Positions 61,958-64,000 of a DNA stretch of 64,000 bases are shown in pieces. Origin of the DNA: an uncultured Balneola sp. (GTDB lineage Bacteria > Bacteroidota > Rhodothermia > Balneolales > Balneolaceae); the NCBI GenBank assembly GCA_902529115.1, contig CABZVB010000001.1, positions 186,001-250,000 of the forward strand, given 5' to 3'. A program made the position numbers and the translations under genes. The notes below the pieces were generated by a model. It was not told the origin of the DNA. It made no database searches and worked only from the letters and a program-made list of their open reading frames with translations. Numbering within the stretch: the stretch's first letter is position 1; the number at the start of each line of letters is the position of its first letter.

Positions 61958-64000
61958 GCAACTTTTTTTATAACTACTAAAGTTATATCGTCAGGTAAAT
62001 CATCAAGATGAGTTCGCCATTTTTTTCCCAAACTTAATAATGCATTAGAAATTTGTTTTGCACTTTTATCAATGTTCTCAAAAATTTCATTGTAAATAGC
62101 TTCGTAGTCTAATAATTCGTTTGACTCATTGGGTAATTCTGGTAACCCATCAGACATCAAAACTAAGATATCTCCAATTTCAAAATCATGTTTATTTGAC
62201 TCATATTTAGTTCGACTAAGGCCACCTAGGGGTAAGTTCGGAATTAAAACTTCCTCTAACTGATTATTCTTTGATTTGTACAAATAATAAGGAGGCATTG
62301 CAGCCGAACTAATTTCAATAGCATTTTCTTCAAGTTTAACTACAGATAAGCTCATACGAATTCTACCGAAATTCACTTTTTTTACTATCTGATTTAATTT
62401 GCTTAGCATATTAGATGGGGATTCTAATTCAACACCATTTAATCCAGCCTTGGTCACAGAAACCATGATACCCGAAGTCACGCCGTGACCAGTTGCATCA
62501 CCGCAAATGCTGTATAGCTTATTTTCGTACTCAATGAAATCATAATAATCCCCACCCATTTCGTTAGCTGATTGAAGATATGTACTGATATCAAAAATGC
62601 TTGTTGAGGGAGTCGACTTAGGTAATAGACTCTGTTGTAAGTCTCTTGCTTCATTGAGTTCTTTTTCTCGTCGTTCTTTTTCAAAGTTATCTTTAGCCTT
62701 TTTAACTCTTTGTTTTTGGATTATCCAATAAACTCCGACTAATATGATCAGGTAAAAGATGAATGCTTGATAACTAAACCAAATTGGTGGAGTATTAGTA
62801 ATGGCAATCTCTATATCATTAATAGATCTATTTCCATTAGCATCGATTAAATAGATTTTGATTGATGAACCATACCATGGTAGAGAAGATATTATTATTT
62901 GATTACCATTGACACTGGCATTATATGTTTCGTCATTAATACTATAATAATATCTATTATTATCTGACTTATAGTGGTTCCCTATGTAAGCATCAAATAA
63001 TAAAGAAGTTATTTGATAATCTATTTTTATTTCGTTGTTATTGATTTGAATGGGGTATGGCTTGTTAAATTTATCATATCCAACCACTCGAAAGAGTTTG
63101 ATTTCATTTGAAATATCCTCATCATATAATTCAGCATAATTGAATTGAAATAAACCATCTGTTCCACTAATAAAAATATTATTTGAACTATCGATCTTAT
63201 GAATAGATTGCGTATTAAAAGATGACATAGATAGTCCGTCTTCTTCTGTAAGAGATCGAATTTTACCATCTTTAATTAAGTTTAATCCTTGGCCACTCTG
63301 TATAAATAAAATGCTATCTTGATAGTAAATATCTGAAATATTATTAGATAATAGGCCATCTTCTCTCGTCAATCTAACTAATTGATTTAATTCTAAGTCA
63401 AATTTATATAATCCTCTTCCACTAGTTCCTCCATACACTTCATTAATCTCTTTAGCAAAGTAAAGATTATCAATGTTGTTTAAAGAATTTGCTGCATTGA
63501 TATTAGTTTCTTCCAGAATTTTATTTTCAACTAGGCTATCAAGACTTTCTATTTGATGAAATGAAAGTGTCTTTAGATCGCTAGATATCCAAAGAGTATT
63601 ATTCACTTTTTCAATATCTGTAAAATTGGGAGGTACATTTGGGTTCAATAACTCATCATAGATGTAGCTATTTTTTGCTAAAATAAATGAGAAGTCTGAA
63701 AAATTGTCTAAATCTGACTCAAATTCATGAATACCATTACTTGTACTTACATAAAAAGATTCATCTGTAAGAAAAATATTGTTAACCTCACCCCAATCGA
63801 ATTCAAAATTATAGCTGAAGATTAATGCAAAAAAACTAAAATCGAGATTGTAGAAATAAAGTGTATTATTTCCCATTGCTAACAAATAATTCTTCTTTAA
63901 AATTATCTTGTTGTAATCATCACTTAATACTTCTTCGGGAGCTTCAATTTCATATGTATTTTTGTTAGGTATATCTGTTATTGAAAAAACTCCATTATTT
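61954..64000 (-). CDS. Membrane sensor with propeller repeats and SpoIIE-type PP2C phosphatase (5' end outside the window)
   Basis: The frame stays open to the window edge past the internal TTG at 63885, so the true start is outside; residues below count from 63885. The outside part has two-component regulator propeller-type repeats (REDGLLSNNISDIY, EEDGLSMSSFNTQSIHK) and a Y_Y_Y-type beta domain (about 270-365). One TM helix (369-390) leads to a basic coiled coil (391-420) and a SpoIIE/PP2C phosphatase domain (about 430-641): MGGDYYDF (Asp446), GDATGHG (Asp463), MSDG (Asp579), DDIT (Asp633), all metal ligands. It should sense a periplasmic signal and dephosphorylate a STAS protein such as the neighbour. 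It is convergent with the cyclase, overlapping by four bases. Confidence 0.9.
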   Translation of the reverse strand, partial: NNGVFSITDIPNKNTYEIEAPEEVLSDDYNKIILKKNYLLAMGNNTLYFYNLDFSFFALIFSYNFEFDWGEVNNIFLTDESFYVSTSNGIHEFESDLDNFSDFSFILAKNSYIYDELLNPNVPPNFTDIEKVNNTLWISSDLKTLSFHQIESLDSLVENKILEETNINAANSLNNIDNLYFAKEINEVYGGTSGRGLYKFDLELNQLVRLTREDGLLSNNISDIYYQDSILFIQSGQGLNLIKDGKIRSLTEEDGLSMSSFNTQSIHKIDSSNNIFISGTDGLFQFNYAELYDEDISNEIKLFRVVGYDKFNKPYPIQINNNEIKIDYQITSLLFDAYIGNHYKSDNNRYYYSINDETYNASVNGNQIIISSLPWYGSSIKIYLIDANGNRSINDIEIAITNTPPIWFSYQAFIFYLIILVGVYWIIQKQRVKKAKDNFEKERREKELNEARDLQQSLLPKSTPSTSIFDISTYLQSANEMGGDYYDFIEYENKLYSICGDATGHGVTSGIMVSVTKAGLNGVELESPSNMLSKLNQIVKKVNFGRIRMSLSVVKLEENAIEISSAAMPPYYLYKSKNNQLEEVLIPNLPLGGLSRTKYESNKHDFEIGDILVLMSDGLPELPNESNELLDYEAIYNEIFENIDKSAKQISNALLSLGKKWRTHLDDLPDDITLVVIKKVA

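Noticed and set aside
63885-63885. TTG at 63885 as start of the SpoIIE-type phosphatase
   Set aside because: The reading frame continues without a stop to the window edge with sensible protein sequence, so the real start is beyond 64000.
1-64000. tRNA or rRNA genes
   Set aside because: I looked through the intergenic gaps for T-loop-like GGTTCGAATCC patterns and rRNA-like conserved stretches and found none; a covariance-model scan would be decisive.

Overview
The window looks like chromosomal DNA of a free-living, probably marine member of the Bacteroidota/Rhodothermota/Balneolota (FCB) assemblage, most like the Balneolia. Evidence: AT-rich, densely packed genes; three secreted proteins ending in the YPNPFNP-type type IX secretion (T9SS) sorting domain; a PorX-type response regulator with a PglZ domain; many lipoproteins; few Shine-Dalgarno sites; and a candidate TTG/TAnnTTTG promoter in front of secA. 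The species call is inference. No phage, insertion sequence, CRISPR array, rRNA or tRNA was recognised.

Layout. 1-758 is the 3' end of a propeller-type (VPS10-like) secreted protein. 787-6932 is a tightly packed minus-strand run of five exported hydrolase-type genes (S10 carboxypeptidase, class C serine hydrolase, HExxH lipoprotein, CBM9-like lipoprotein, GHL10-like lipoprotein). 7474-17286 holds two very large T9SS cargo proteins: an 1844-residue protein (cohesin-like, Fn3, beta-helix, PQQ-like propeller) and a 1414-residue protein built of a 1662-bp tandem duplication plus dockerin and cohesin-like domains. 17596-24938 is mixed metabolism (ALDH, PHP phosphodiesterase, MFS, GH13, M20). 25115-28532 is NAD synthesis (nadA, nadC) with a divergent cysteine desulfurase. 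28557-30981 is DsbA-like lipoprotein, gamma-carbonic anhydrase and hemW. 31001-32691 is a two-gene HU locus in which one HU is fused to a membrane segment and a LysM-like domain. 32842-41477 has a T9SS metalloprotease, trhO, a pseudouridine synthase, and an overlapping porX-tsaE-small protein-pnuC run followed by a lone HsdR_N nuclease. 41570-48475 is core information processing and protein export (rpmH-rnpA-yidC divergent from secA-ROK kinase). 48472-56184 has DUF456, a POT transporter, glpF-glpK, mnmE and a photolyase/cryptochrome. 56271-59156 is an M16 peptidase. 59264-64000 is a signalling module: HATPase kinase, STAS protein, GAF-PAS adenylate cyclase, and a convergent membrane propeller-SpoIIE phosphatase truncated by the window end.

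How the genes work together. Secreted hydrolases, T9SS cargo and the regulator PorX fit a polymer-degrading, surface-active heterotroph. YidC, SecA, RnpA and L34 are its housekeeping core. The two loci most worth follow-up are the HU/HU-TM-LysM pair, which could physically connect the nucleoid to the cell wall, and the partner-switch module, in which a propeller-type sensor phosphatase, a STAS protein and an RsbW-like kinase sit with a class III cyclase instead of a sigma factor.
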